37,954 nucleotides of DNA. Origin: Verrucomicrobiota bacterium. GTDB taxonomy: Bacteria > Verrucomicrobiota > Verrucomicrobiia > Chthoniobacterales > UBA10450. Of the stretch, positions 5,636 to 13,551 are shown in pieces (position 1 is the stretch's first letter; the number at the start of each line of letters is the position of its first letter). A program made the translations under genes and the position numbers. Location: the NCBI GenBank assembly GCA_003218975.1, contig QHPD01000115.1:1-37954 (forward strand). The letters run 5' to 3'. The notes beneath the pieces are model-generated. The model was given only the letters and a program-made list of their open reading frames with translations, searched no databases and had not been told where the DNA came from.

Positions 5636-8440
5636 CTATTTTTTGTACGCTGGCACTTCGGGTAAAACCGGCGGTTTCACCAATTCCTCTTCTTCCTCCT
5701 CCGGATGCAAGGGCAACCCGGCAGGCGTAACGAGCCGCGCGGTGACAAAGATGACCAGGTTGGTCTTGATGTGTTGATCGACATTGGTGCGAAAGAGCCG
5801 TCCCACCAACGGAACATCGCCTATGATCGGGACCTTATCTTCCGTCTTCTGCACGTCTTCGCGCATCAAACCACCCAGCACGACGGTTTGACCGTCCCAC
5901 ACGCTCACATTCGTGGTCACCTTACGCGTGCTAAACACGGGCTGGTTAATCACATTCTCGGTGAGAGTAACTGCCTTAGAGATTGATATTCCTGCAACAG
6001 TGTTGACAGCAATTGCGTTGATGGGACTTCCGTAATTGATGAAGCCTTCGAACTCAACGACCTGCGGTACCAGATTTAGATCGATGGTTTGACCATCCGG
6101 CCCTACGACTGGTTCTACTTCCAAAGTCACGCCGGTATTTCGAGTTTCAAAATTCTGCGGCGTAGTCGGTGCGGCTATTATAGGCTGCGCGGGGGCGGGA
6201 ACTAATACGCCATTGAGTACCGTCGGCGCCGTGGTGGTGGTAAGACTCGGGATCTGCGGCGGCGTAAACGTGGTTGGGTAACGAAATTCCCTCACGATCT
6301 CGATAAGCGCGCGTTGTCCACTCTTGGTTGTCACCATTGGCGCCGAGAGAAGATCGACACCTTTTTTCTGGTTCAGCGCCCGCATCACGACTTGAAACTG
6401 CGGCTGGGTAAAAACCCCGGCCAAGCTAAAAATGCCGGGAGCCACGGCGCTCGTTCCCATTGACGGGAACAGCAGCGCATCGAGCGCGTTAACACTGATC
6501 GCGGCATTTCCGCTGCGGTTTCCCGCAGTGACAGGGCCGCCCGCCGTGCCGCCAGGGGCGCTGCCCGTTCCATTTGAGGGGAAAGATGTCCCTGCGTTAG
6601 CCACTGGGTTGCCCTGTGAATCAAGCACCGGAAAATTGGCCGGATTCACAGGTGTGCCGAGTCCCGACGTGCCGCCGGAGCCGAAGATTTTGCGAGTCCC
6701 AAGGTTAAATGGACCAAGCAACCAATCGAAGCCGAGTTCCTTCAGGTTGTTTTGTGAGACCTCCACAAACTTCGCCTCAATCTCGACTTGCTTGGGGACC
6801 GCCAGATTCATTCCCTCAACGATTGCATCGACCAGATCCAAATTGTCCTGAGTGTTGCGGACGATGAGCCTGCTGCTTTGGGGAAGGAAATTCGCGCTCG
6901 CGCCTGGCGGGAATGCTACTCCCTGTGTCTCCAGGAATTCCTTGGCGCCTTCGAGAGCTACCAGCTGTGTCCCGCCGGTGGCTTCCTGTGTGTCTTTTCC
7001 AGTGCCAATGGGCGCTGCGGTTCCTGGCGCTTTTGTGTAAGCGCCACGGCCCAGCAGCGATCTCCCGGTCAGGCTGGTGGTAATGAAGTCAGGCGGCACG
7101 CGATATTCTTTTGTGATCAGATCGTTGCTCTGCTCGGTAATGGGAATGACCGATACTGCATACGGTTCCACTTTTACTTTCAAGCCAGCCTGCGCAGCGA
7201 TGTAGCGGAGCGCCTCACCGAGCGGGATCTGGTTAAGCGTAAGTGTGATGCGCGCTTCTGCCGGAGAAAGCGCTGCCGCAGCGACTACGGGTCGCGCCAC
7301 GGCTGGCTGGGCAGTGACCGGCCCCGTCCCCGGAGCACCAGGACCAGTAGGCGCAGCAGGAGGACCTATTGGACCCGGCGGAGAACCAGCGGCGGCTGGT
7401 GATGCTGCCGGTCCGACAGGGACCGGCGGCGGAGCTATCTGGCCGAGAGGCACCGTACGCAAGACAATATCGACACCCTTTTTCTCAGGATCGTTCTCTA
7501 CGGCCTGTTCTCGGAGAAAATCGATTGCCTCACGAATGCTGGCATCCCGAAATTCTACTCGCGGAATAATGATGGTGTTCAGCTTATTGGTAATTCGCGC
7601 TGTACCGCCGGTATCTCTGGCGAAACCTACTCCTACCGGAGCGGCTGCCATGCCATATTTGTGGACTGGTTCTTCCCAGGCTTTTTCCACCTTCCAAAGC
7701 TGCCGCGCTCGCGTCTCGTTATATGCATTCTCGCCATAATGGTATTTTGCGTTGGTGATCTTCTCCTGGCCGCGGCGCGCCGCAACGTTGTACGGATCGA
7801 GGTTAAGGACCTGTTCGTATCGCTTAAACGCAAGATCGTATCGACCGGATTGGTAATAACCGTCGGCCTCAGTGAGCAATTGCTTTACTTCTTCGACTTT
7901 ACCGATGAACGCCGACGTGATCGTTTTGTTGAAATATCCCGGCTGATGTAAGTGAGCGAGAAGCTCTGCTGCCGGCCGACAGTTCGGATCATAACGATCG
8001 CTCAAAACTTCTCTCAGGATCGCTTCGGCCTCGGCGTAATCCGTCTGTGCAATACGCGCTTCCGCCAAAGTTACACCGCTTTTGCAAAAACCCTCGACCG
8101 CCTGGTCATGCGCTTTTCCTGAAACTACCGCGTCCGGCAGATAGGAAACCGCGGTTCGGAATTCTTCGTGGGCGACGGTGTAATTTTTCGCCTGCATGGC
8201 GGCCTTGCCCCGCGCGAGCGCGGCTTCGCCTTGTGGTATGGCGCTCTGGCGGCGCTGAACTTCGCGCTCAGCGACCGTCTCACTGCTTTGCGCAAAGCTC
8301 GATACGCAAAAGGTCGATAGACTCCCAGCCATGAGGATGGCAGCAAGCGCGGGGTTGTAGGGCGTTTCTGTGAAACGCCGGTTTCTAATTGGCATTCGCC
8401 GCGGCGAACGCCCTACAGCACGAAAAGGATTTTTTTTCAT
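5636..8440 (-). CDS. Type IV pilus secretin, Amuc_1098/PilQ-like
   Basis: Outer-membrane secretin ring through which the pilus would pass. Counting from the TTG at 8446 the protein has 936 residues; the first ATG is at 8440, and another is at 8395. No start has a good ribosome site, so the start is uncertain. A hydrophobic signal segment ALAAILMAGSLSTFCVSSFAQ is at about 33-53. TPR-like repeats follow at about 75-235 (YYQSGRYDLAFKRYEQVLNLDP), then an N-domain near 300, a Pro/Ala/Gly-rich linker at about 345-405, and secretin N domains. The C-terminal secretin signature is GQTVVLGGLMRE...VPIIGDVPLVGRLF. The leader before the hydrophobic segment (VGRSPRRMPIRNRRFTETP) is encoded by a dispersed stem-loop repeat. 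It is last in the pilus block. Confidence 0.93.
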   Translation of the reverse strand: MKKNPFRAVGRSPRRMPIRNRRFTETPYNPALAAILMAGSLSTFCVSSFAQSSETVAEREVQRRQSAIPQGEAALARGKAAMQAKNYTVAHEEFRTAVSYLPDAVVSGKAHDQAVEGFCKSGVTLAEARIAQTDYAEAEAILREVLSDRYDPNCRPAAELLAHLHQPGYFNKTITSAFIGKVEEVKQLLTEADGYYQSGRYDLAFKRYEQVLNLDPYNVAARRGQEKITNAKYHYGENAYNETRARQLWKVEKAWEEPVHKYGMAAAPVGVGFARDTGGTARITNKLNTIIIPRVEFRDASIREAIDFLREQAVENDPEKKGVDIVLRTVPLGQIAPPPVPVGPAASPAAAGSPPGPIGPPAAPTGPGAPGTGPVTAQPAVARPVVAAAALSPAEARITLTLNQIPLGEALRYIAAQAGLKVKVEPYAVSVIPITEQSNDLITKEYRVPPDFITTSLTGRSLLGRGAYTKAPGTAAPIGTGKDTQEATGGTQLVALEGAKEFLETQGVAFPPGASANFLPQSSRLIVRNTQDNLDLVDAIVEGMNLAVPKQVEIEAKFVEVSQNNLKELGFDWLLGPFNLGTRKIFGSGGTSGLGTPVNPANFPVLDSQGNPVANAGTSFPSNGTGSAPGGTAGGPVTAGNRSGNAAISVNALDALLFPSMGTSAVAPGIFSLAGVFTQPQFQVVMRALNQKKGVDLLSAPMVTTKSGQRALIEIVREFRYPTTFTPPQIPSLTTTTAPTVLNGVLVPAPAQPIIAAPTTPQNFETRNTGVTLEVEPVVGPDGQTIDLNLVPQVVEFEGFINYGSPINAIAVNTVAGISISKAVTLTENVINQPVFSTRKVTTNVSVWDGQTVVLGGLMREDVQKTEDKVPIIGDVPLVGRLFRTNVDQHIKTNLVIFVTARLVTPAGLPLHPEEEEEELVKPPVLPEVPAYKK
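8352..8416. repeat. Paired stem-loop repeat inside the secretin leader
   Basis: TGTAGGGCGTTTCTGTGAAA begins one stem-loop and GCGAACGCCCTACAGC closes a second, inverted one. Both have the GTAG-headed layout of the elements at 550-617, 1376-1442 and 32338-32362. It is read in frame as part of the secretin N-terminus. Confidence 0.7.
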
Positions 8441-8448
8441 AAGCAAGT

Positions 8449-8577
8449 TTATGGAGGGACAAAGCCGATCTCGATCGGCTCATTTGGCTTCTGAGTATTG
8501 ACGATCACGGCCTTGTCTGGCTGCACATCTACGAGCTTTTACCCGATTTCTTCTACGGCGTTCAAGGAAAATTCTTA
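8449..8577 (-). pseudogene. Duplicated 3' end of the Amuc_1099-like gene
   Basis: This repeats the last ~125 bases of the gene that ends at 8729. The first 85 bases (from ATGGAGG on the plus strand) differ at only two positions, and similarity then falls. On the minus strand it reads KLVDVQPDKAVIVNTQKP and on to FVPP with its own TAA stop, just before the secretin ATG. It has no start and is a fragment. Its place next to the secretin suggests it may be the original 3' end, displaced by a duplication plus inserted sequence at 8578-8728. Confidence 0.85.
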
Positions 8578-8591
8578 AATTTTTTAAGGTG

Positions 8592-8658
8592 AACGCGTTG
8601 TCCTCAACGCGTTGGAAGAAAAACTGCGAACCAGGCATCGGCCCGCCGCGGCGGGCCG
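8592..8658. terminator. Two strong hairpins after the Amuc_1099-like gene
   Basis: AACGCGTTG-TCCT-CAACGCGTT (8592-8613) is a perfect hairpin, and CGGCCCGCCGCGGCGGGCCG (8639-8658) is a perfect 20-base palindrome. They lie between the Amuc_1099-like gene and the secretin and could reduce read-through or stabilise mRNA ends. Neither has a T-run, so terminator function is not certain. Confidence 0.4.
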
Positions 8659-8728
8659 ATCCACCTTGGAACCTTCGGCCATGAGCAAGGGGTCGTCTTC
8701 AGAGAACCCTCGATCCACCTGGAATTTC

Positions 8729-9679
8729 CTATGGAGGGGCAAAACCGATCTCGATCGGCTCATTTGGCTTCTGAGTATTGACGATCACGGCCTTGTCTGG
8801 CTGCACATCTACGAGCTTATATTTGATTTGCTCGATCGGTTTCAAGGAAAATTCTTGATCTTTTCTCACTTCAAATTCATGCCGCCCGCCCCAAGTATAG
8901 ACCATGGTGGCAACCGATTGAGGAGACGTGGCTACCTTTTCCTTTACCAGCGTGATCTGCGCCTTGGTCTCCTGATGCTCCACAAGCAACTCCGAAACGT
9001 CAGTCTTCGTGCCGTATTGGTTGCGATCGTGTTTTTCGGTGAACTTGATGATCTTAAAGTTTGTGCCGCGAATGATGTCACCCATTTTCAGGAATTGCGT
9101 CGGCTCGCTCTGATCGATGGTGTTTAGCGCAAATCTCCCACCGACCCATGATGAAAAAATGAAGCGGAACGGTTCCTGAAATACAGATACCAAGTGTAGT
9201 TTTGTAAGATAGTCCGGATGCGAGTCCGCCTTGGTCGGATCAGTGCCGCCCTGCCACTCGTCCAGGTTCGTGAATCCGTCGTGATCAGGATCTTCATCGA
9301 GGGCATCAGCGTTTTCGATTGGCAAAGTATATTGTTGGAACCACTCATTCGGCACAGGTGGATGCACCTGCGTATTGTGCAAGGTCGCCGGAAGACCATC
9401 GGCGCCGATAAAGTGTCGCTCGGGAACAAAAAGCCCCGAGCGTGCGCTTGATTTCCATTGCGCAGGATTCTCGAGCTCTTTTGCGACGCGATCGAGCTCG
9501 ACCGCCTTAGCTGGTGGCGATGCGGTTTTGGGCGGAGGCGCTCGATGGCCGGTCAAACGATTCCCGAATTGAATGACGTTCCACCAAATGGCAATCGACG
9601 AAAAAAACAAGAATAGCAGCGCAGCAATAAGCACGGCGCGGTCGTAGTGCGCCTTAATCCAGTCCAACGCCTTAGCCAT
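8729..9679 (-). CDS. Pilus-locus periplasmic protein, Amuc_1099-like
   Basis: A 316-residue protein in the position of Amuc_1099 in the Akkermansia pilus locus. It probably has one N-terminal membrane span (about residues 16-35, AVLIAALLFLFFSSIAIWWNVI), the rest being periplasmic. A Pro/Ala linker follows (APPPKTASPPAK). At about residues 125-155 is an Asp-rich segment, DEDPDHDGFTNLDEWQGGTDP, that looks like a thrombospondin type 3 calcium-binding repeat. The C-terminal half carries beta-rich stretches compatible with a PilP-like connector to the secretin. A duplicate of its last 40 codons lies downstream. Role is inferred from position and architecture, not from a recognised enzymatic motif. 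Confidence 0.8.
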   Translation of the reverse strand: MAKALDWIKAHYDRAVLIAALLFLFFSSIAIWWNVIQFGNRLTGHRAPPPKTASPPAKAVELDRVAKELENPAQWKSSARSGLFVPERHFIGADGLPATLHNTQVHPPVPNEWFQQYTLPIENADALDEDPDHDGFTNLDEWQGGTDPTKADSHPDYLTKLHLVSVFQEPFRFIFSSWVGGRFALNTIDQSEPTQFLKMGDIIRGTNFKIIKFTEKHDRNQYGTKTDVSELLVEHQETKAQITLVKEKVATSPQSVATMVYTWGGRHEFEVRKDQEFSLKPIEQIKYKLVDVQPDKAVIVNTQKPNEPIEIGFAPP

Positions 9680-9692
9680 GGTTAAACAACAG

Positions 9693-9835
9693 AACCACGG
9701 ATTGCACGGATTTCACGGATAGGAAGATTCAAACATGAAGATCGCGCTGACCGTCTTTGTCGGGTTCTTGGGACCGCAACACTGAGCTCCTCATGAATCA
9801 TTCTGTAATGCGTGTTATCCGCGTAATCCGTGGTT
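9693..9835 (-). mobile_element. Deleted GxxExxY element with terminal inverted repeats
   Basis: A 143 bp unit whose ends are inverted repeats: AACCACGGATTGCACGGAT on the plus strand at 9693, and the complement of AACCACGGATTACGCGGAT ending at 9835. Read on the minus strand, after the repeat comes ATG at 9801 encoding MIHEELS, the same seven residues as the start of the intact GxxExxY protein, and near the other end ATCTTCATGTTTGAATC, resembling the end of that gene (ATCTTCAGGTTTGATCC). The middle of the gene is missing. It lies between the Amuc_1100-like and Amuc_1099-like genes. This resembles a MITE-like derivative; movement is inferred. Confidence 0.65.
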
Positions 9836-9859
9836 GAATTTGGCAGTCTCCGTTCGTGG

Positions 9860-10801
9860 TTAAAAGCTGAATCGCAGCATCTCGATTGTGGCCGAGACTT
9901 CGACGTGTTCGTTGCCAACGATGAAGGTCAATGCTCCAGCGGTAACTGGCTGGTTGGGGCTCAGCGATGTGGCCGGGGTGGGAGTTGGCTCTGCACTCTT
10001 TTCCCGCGGCGGTCCCTGGTCTTTTTCATTTCGAATGTACAAAGTGCGGATGATGTAAAATTGCCCATTCGAATTCGAGATCTCGTTTAAGACTTTTCGC
10101 GCGGCGTCAGGCCCTGCTCTAAACGTAAGATCGACTATGTTGCGTTCGAGTACTTTTGCAGCAATCGCTCCCGGTTCGGAAGGCTTTTCTTTCTGGGTGG
10201 GGCCGCCTCTTCGTCCTGCCCTCACAGGAGCAGGAGTGGCCGTAGGAGCAGCTTTTGGTTCTTTTTCTTCGGTCAACGGCATGCGGTGGAAAGAAGTCAC
10301 CCCATCGATTCGTGCGTCGAGCAGAATGTTGATGAGCATCTGAACTTGGGACAACTCCTGTCCGAGGAGCGGTGCGACGGCTGTTCGCGGCAGCGCAGTC
10401 GCAAATTCGTCAAACCCGAGACGAAAATTCTCCGGGAGTTTGATGTTGTTGGCGCGCGCCCTATTGAGAGTCGCGACAGTAGCCTGACGCAAACGCGATT
10501 GGAATTCATTGGGGGCGAGTGGCGTCTCGGGGATCATTTCCTTTTTTAATTCCTCTTTAAATTTGTCCAGCATCACATGGTAGTTTGCGATGTAATCCTT
10601 CAGCTTGTGATAGTTGGCGTCGTTTGGGAATGGGTCGAGTGTCTCCAGCCGGGCGCGTTCCGCGGTTGCCTTATCGAACTCACCCCTGGCGGTCGCCAAT
10701 TTGCTCCCTGTCGAATACAAAAGAATCATCGTAATCACCATGCAGATTCCGAAGGCGATCAGGAGCGCGCCAAGCAATCGATTCTGGCGAAACCAATTCA
10801 T
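9860..10801 (-). CDS. Pilus-locus protein, Amuc_1100-like (PilO-like)
   Basis: A 313-residue protein in the Amuc_1100 position of the locus. Residues 8-30 form a membrane span (LLGALLIAFGICMVITMILLY), followed by a coiled-coil-prone helix (KLATARGEFDKATAERARLE) and a periplasmic domain, the organisation of PilO-like proteins. The central part (LPENFRLGFDEFATALPRTA, LLGQELSQVQMLINILLDA) is characteristic of the verrucomicrobial family. A Pro/Ala/Arg linker (PVRAGRRGGPTQKEKPSEP) lies at about 190-210. Its start overlaps the PilM stop by four bases (ATGA), so the two are coupled. In Akkermansia the homologue is exported to the outer membrane and signals to host TLR2; nothing here says the same holds. 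Confidence 0.85.
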   Translation of the reverse strand: MNWFRQNRLLGALLIAFGICMVITMILLYSTGSKLATARGEFDKATAERARLETLDPFPNDANYHKLKDYIANYHVMLDKFKEELKKEMIPETPLAPNEFQSRLRQATVATLNRARANNIKLPENFRLGFDEFATALPRTAVAPLLGQELSQVQMLINILLDARIDGVTSFHRMPLTEEKEPKAAPTATPAPVRAGRRGGPTQKEKPSEPGAIAAKVLERNIVDLTFRAGPDAARKVLNEISNSNGQFYIIRTLYIRNEKDQGPPREKSAEPTPTPATSLSPNQPVTAGALTFIVGNEHVEVSATIEMLRFSF

Positions 10802-12561
10802 TGGAACTTCATCGGCCGGCGAAGGGTGAGTTGGAGCTCATAAGGGAAAGCCCACTCCCGATCGCTTGGCACTGCGTTGGATCTAATTACGCGCTCAGGT
10901 TTTTTCTCATCGACGACAAAAAATGGCGACTGCGCGAGGTTACGAAAGTAATCGACGACTAGTTCCTGCTGTTTCGGGTTATACATGTAGAGACCGCGTA
11001 CATAAATGCCGTCAACGGTTAAACCGGTCCCGGATGTTTTTGCTCCAGTTACCGAAGGGGATGAACCGGCTGGCCGCGTGATCGGGGCAGTCTCAGCGGC
11101 GCGTTTTTCGCCAGTACCGAGCAGCTTTTCCCCAGACGTAGCGGCAAGCTCCGTGATCCAGATATCCGATTCCGGGAGGCGCGCGTTCAGCTCTTGCAGG
11201 ATTTGCGGCCAGAAACTGCGATCATTAATTGCGTTAATGAGCGGTGTTGCGATGGCATCCAGTGAAGTGGCTTCTTTCTTGAGCTTATCAACACGCCCTT
11301 CGGCCAGCCGCATGAGATCGATCTTTTGCTGCAGTCGTTGGGTGCTCTGCCGGGTCACCTGAGCCGCTCGCGCGAAATAGGCTGACCAGCCCAGTAGAGC
11401 GAGAAGAAAACAAGCTGCCGCCATGATAAAGAAAGGCTGGCGTCTTTCCATTTCCTTCCGGCGAACGACGCTTTCGGGCAGGAGGTTCAACTCAATGGGG
11501 CAACTGGTCACGCTGCGAAGCGCTAGGCCGACTACTTCGCCAAGCAGATGCGCCGATTGCGTAAGCTCTCGTACAGGCGCTGACTCCGCGGCCGTAATGT
11601 TGCGGAGCGGATTAAAGAATTCGACCGGGACCCGCAATTTCTCGTGAAAAAATTCGCGCATGTAAGGCATGCTGCTGCTTCCACCAGCGAGAAAAACGCG
11701 CTCCGGCACGCCCCCCTGCTGCTGCGCGCGATAGCGACTGATGGAGCGCATCAACTCCGCGTGCAATCGCGTCATCGTGCTGCGCGCTATTTTCGAGACC
11801 CGCGCGATCTCGGGGTCAGTCGGTTCAGCATATGGGCCGCCAAGGCTGACAAAGGCGTCGCGTTTCTTGCGAAATTCCGCCGCGGCAAATGACTCGCCGA
11901 ACTCTTTGGCGACCGCGGCGGTGATCGAGCTGCCGCCAATTGGAACGCTGCGCATGAAGACTTTTCCCGGCTCGATGAAAACGAGATTTGTTGTTCGCGC
12001 GCCGATATCTACAAGCAACGAACAACCTGTGGTATCCGCATAATTATATCTGAAAGCATTGTATAGCCCTGTCGTCGCAATGCCGATTTTGTTGGCGCGC
12101 AAGCCGGATTCTTCAATAGCAGCATTGATGTTTTCAAGATAGTCGGCTTTGATCGCGACAATTACGACCTGGATTTGTTCGTCCATACCGCCTCCGACGA
12201 CCTGGTAATCCCAAACCACTTCATCGATTGGGAACGGTACGTTTTGTTGCGCTTCAAACCCGATAATCCGCTCGATTTTCTCTTCTTCCACCCGAGGCAA
12301 CTTAACAAAACGCAGGAAAGCAGACTGCGCACCGACCGCGTAATTGACACTGCTGCGTTTGATCCCCACCTCATCCAGCATTTCGCGCAGCGCGGTCGTG
12401 ATTTGCGCTGGCCGCGTCCCCTCGCCTGCTGGATCAGCCAAAATTTCCCGGAACCGATAATCCAGCAGCATCAAGCCTCCATGGGTCTGGACGCGAAACT
12501 TCGCCAGACCAACGGTCTGGGCTCCGATGTTAAGAGTGATCAGACGGGCCGGTGCGGGCAT
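10798..12561 (-). CDS. pilM: PilM-PilN fusion, type IV pilus assembly ATPase-fold protein
   Basis: About 587 residues. The N-terminal ~350 residues are PilM-like, an actin-fold cytoplasmic protein that binds the N-terminus of PilN: RLITLNIGAQTVGLAKF, FLRFVKLPRVEEEKIERIIG, FEAQQNVPFPIDEVVWDYQV, LLVDIGARTTNLVFIE, and VFLAGGSSSMPYM. Then PFFIMAAACFLLALLGWSAYF forms a membrane span, followed by a coiled-coil helix (QKIDLMRLAEGRVDKLKKEA) and a PilN-like domain (LQELNARLPESDIWITELAA). So PilM and PilN, usually separate, are one chain. Upstream starts at 12603 (TTG) and 12588 (ATG) read a dispersed repeat (FEFGAFK), so I prefer ATG 12561. The stop overlaps the PilO-like start. Confidence 0.93.
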   Translation of the reverse strand: MPAPARLITLNIGAQTVGLAKFRVQTHGGLMLLDYRFREILADPAGEGTRPAQITTALREMLDEVGIKRSSVNYAVGAQSAFLRFVKLPRVEEEKIERIIGFEAQQNVPFPIDEVVWDYQVVGGGMDEQIQVVIVAIKADYLENINAAIEESGLRANKIGIATTGLYNAFRYNYADTTGCSLLVDIGARTTNLVFIEPGKVFMRSVPIGGSSITAAVAKEFGESFAAAEFRKKRDAFVSLGGPYAEPTDPEIARVSKIARSTMTRLHAELMRSISRYRAQQQGGVPERVFLAGGSSSMPYMREFFHEKLRVPVEFFNPLRNITAAESAPVRELTQSAHLLGEVVGLALRSVTSCPIELNLLPESVVRRKEMERRQPFFIMAAACFLLALLGWSAYFARAAQVTRQSTQRLQQKIDLMRLAEGRVDKLKKEATSLDAIATPLINAINDRSFWPQILQELNARLPESDIWITELAATSGEKLLGTGEKRAAETAPITRPAGSSPSVTGAKTSGTGLTVDGIYVRGLYMYNPKQQELVVDYFRNLAQSPFFVVDEKKPERVIRSNAVPSDREWAFPYELQLTLRRPMKFQ

Positions 12562-12569
12562 TCCCTTAA

Positions 12570-12705
12570 AAGCTCCAAATTCAAACATCCAAGTCCCGAA
12601 CAAATCCCAAGCTCCAAAGATCAGAGCTGTTCAATGCTACTCCTTCCGTTGCGGTTATCCAGATTTGGAATTTCTGTTGGAGGTTGGGATTTCGGATTTC
12701 CAGCT
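12570..12705. repeat. Inverted pair of CCAAGCTCCAAA-type repeats
   Basis: AGCTCCAAATTCAAACATCC and CAAATCCCAAGCTCCAAA (about 12571-12620) face a reverse-oriented TTTGGAATTTC...GGTTGGGATTTC unit (about 12664-12692). They occupy the gap between the PilMN and Amuc_1102-like genes and may extend into the annotated N-terminus of PilM. Such units are widespread in related genomes (from memory). Confidence 0.65.
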
Positions 12706-13280
12706 TAGCGCGCGGTTTTGATCTGCTCGTAGCGGTCCCAGAAGAGAGGCGCAAATGGTGTCTGATCCTTGTTAAGAACAAATCCGGAGGTCCCGTGGAG
12801 GTTCGCGAACCATTGTGGCTGCGCTCGGGCAAGGCTGGCTTCGGCTTTCACCACACCCTGCTGCACGATCTGCACCGCTACATTCTGACATGAATTCTCC
12901 GTGATTGGCCGATTATTTGCGAAACGGTCAAGGGCGCGCGGCGGCACGTACATGACCGACCGGTTCTCGCGGCCGGCAGGGATATTCACATGGGTCACAT
13001 CGCCAGTGAGCAGCGTTCCATTGAAAAGAATGTAATACTTGAAGATCAGCTCGTCGGTTAAGTCGGGCAAAGCTGAAAATTCAACCTCCACTTCCAGCCA
13101 GCGATCGCGCCGATCCGTTGGATACTGCTTTGCGCCCGCGTAGGCGAACTGGGGCGTCGAAATCAGGTTCTTGCTGATTTTCGTGATTTGGAAATCGCCA
13201 CCGGCTGGTGCTCTGGCAGGTCCTTGCGCAAAGGTAATGAGCGGCGTGAAAACGATCAGGGCGAGCGAGTTTACTTTCAT
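12705..13280 (-). CDS. Amuc_1102-like secreted protein of the pilus locus
   Basis: A 191-residue protein in the Amuc_1102 position, first conserved gene of the pilus block. Residues 1-19 are a signal peptide (MKVNSLALIVFTPLITFAQ). The mature part is rich in beta-strand patterns: ITKISKNLISTPQF, RWLEVEVEFSALPDLTDELIFKYY, GTLLTGDVTHVNIPAGRENRSVMYVPP, and ending in FVLNKDQTPFAPLFWDRYEQIK. This suits the immunoglobulin-like fold reported for Amuc_1102. It is probably periplasmic or surface-exposed and part of the pilus machinery. It is followed by a repeat-filled gap of about 140 bases, then PilMN. Confidence 0.85.
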   Translation of the reverse strand: MKVNSLALIVFTPLITFAQGPARAPAGGDFQITKISKNLISTPQFAYAGAKQYPTDRRDRWLEVEVEFSALPDLTDELIFKYYILFNGTLLTGDVTHVNIPAGRENRSVMYVPPRALDRFANNRPITENSCQNVAVQIVQQGVVKAEASLARAQPQWFANLHGTSGFVLNKDQTPFAPLFWDRYEQIKTAR

Positions 13281-13326
13281 AGATTATCGTGATCGTGCTA
13301 TGGCTCAGTCCGCCTGATATGACGCA

Positions 13327-13551
13327 TCAAAATTCCGAGCAATTCATGATCACGCGGCCTCGGCAAATCTCACTGCGACAGATTATTTTGCACTTTTCCT
13401 GCACCGCCTCTTCGCCACAGACCGGGCAGATGAGAGACTCCAGTTTCGCCGGGGATTCATCTTGAGGAAGTGAAAGTGCGGAACCGCGGGAATCGTCCGC
13501 TCGACTCTTCGTATGCCGTGCCGACTGTGATGTGGAATTTGTCATTGCCAA
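13327..13551 (-). CDS. Small zinc-ribbon-like protein
   Basis: A possible 74-residue protein whose C-terminal half has four to five cysteines in a zinc-ribbon-like pattern: ICPVCGEEAVQEKCKIICRSEICRGRVIMNC, spaced CxxC...C...C...C. The N-terminal half is polar and low in complexity. It overlaps the preceding gene by 95 bases in another frame, so its real start may be later and translation could be coupled. The cysteine pattern is the main argument that it is real, and I recall similar small proteins in Verrucomicrobia. No function can be given. Confidence 0.55.
   Translation of the reverse strand: MAMTNSTSQSARHTKSRADDSRGSALSLPQDESPAKLESLICPVCGEEAVQEKCKIICRSEICRGRVIMNCSEF

Noticed and set aside
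9682-9918. 78-residue minus-strand ORF as a gene
   Set aside because: It contains MIHEELS but the rest is repeat; treated as a fragment of a GxxExxY element rather than a functional gene.
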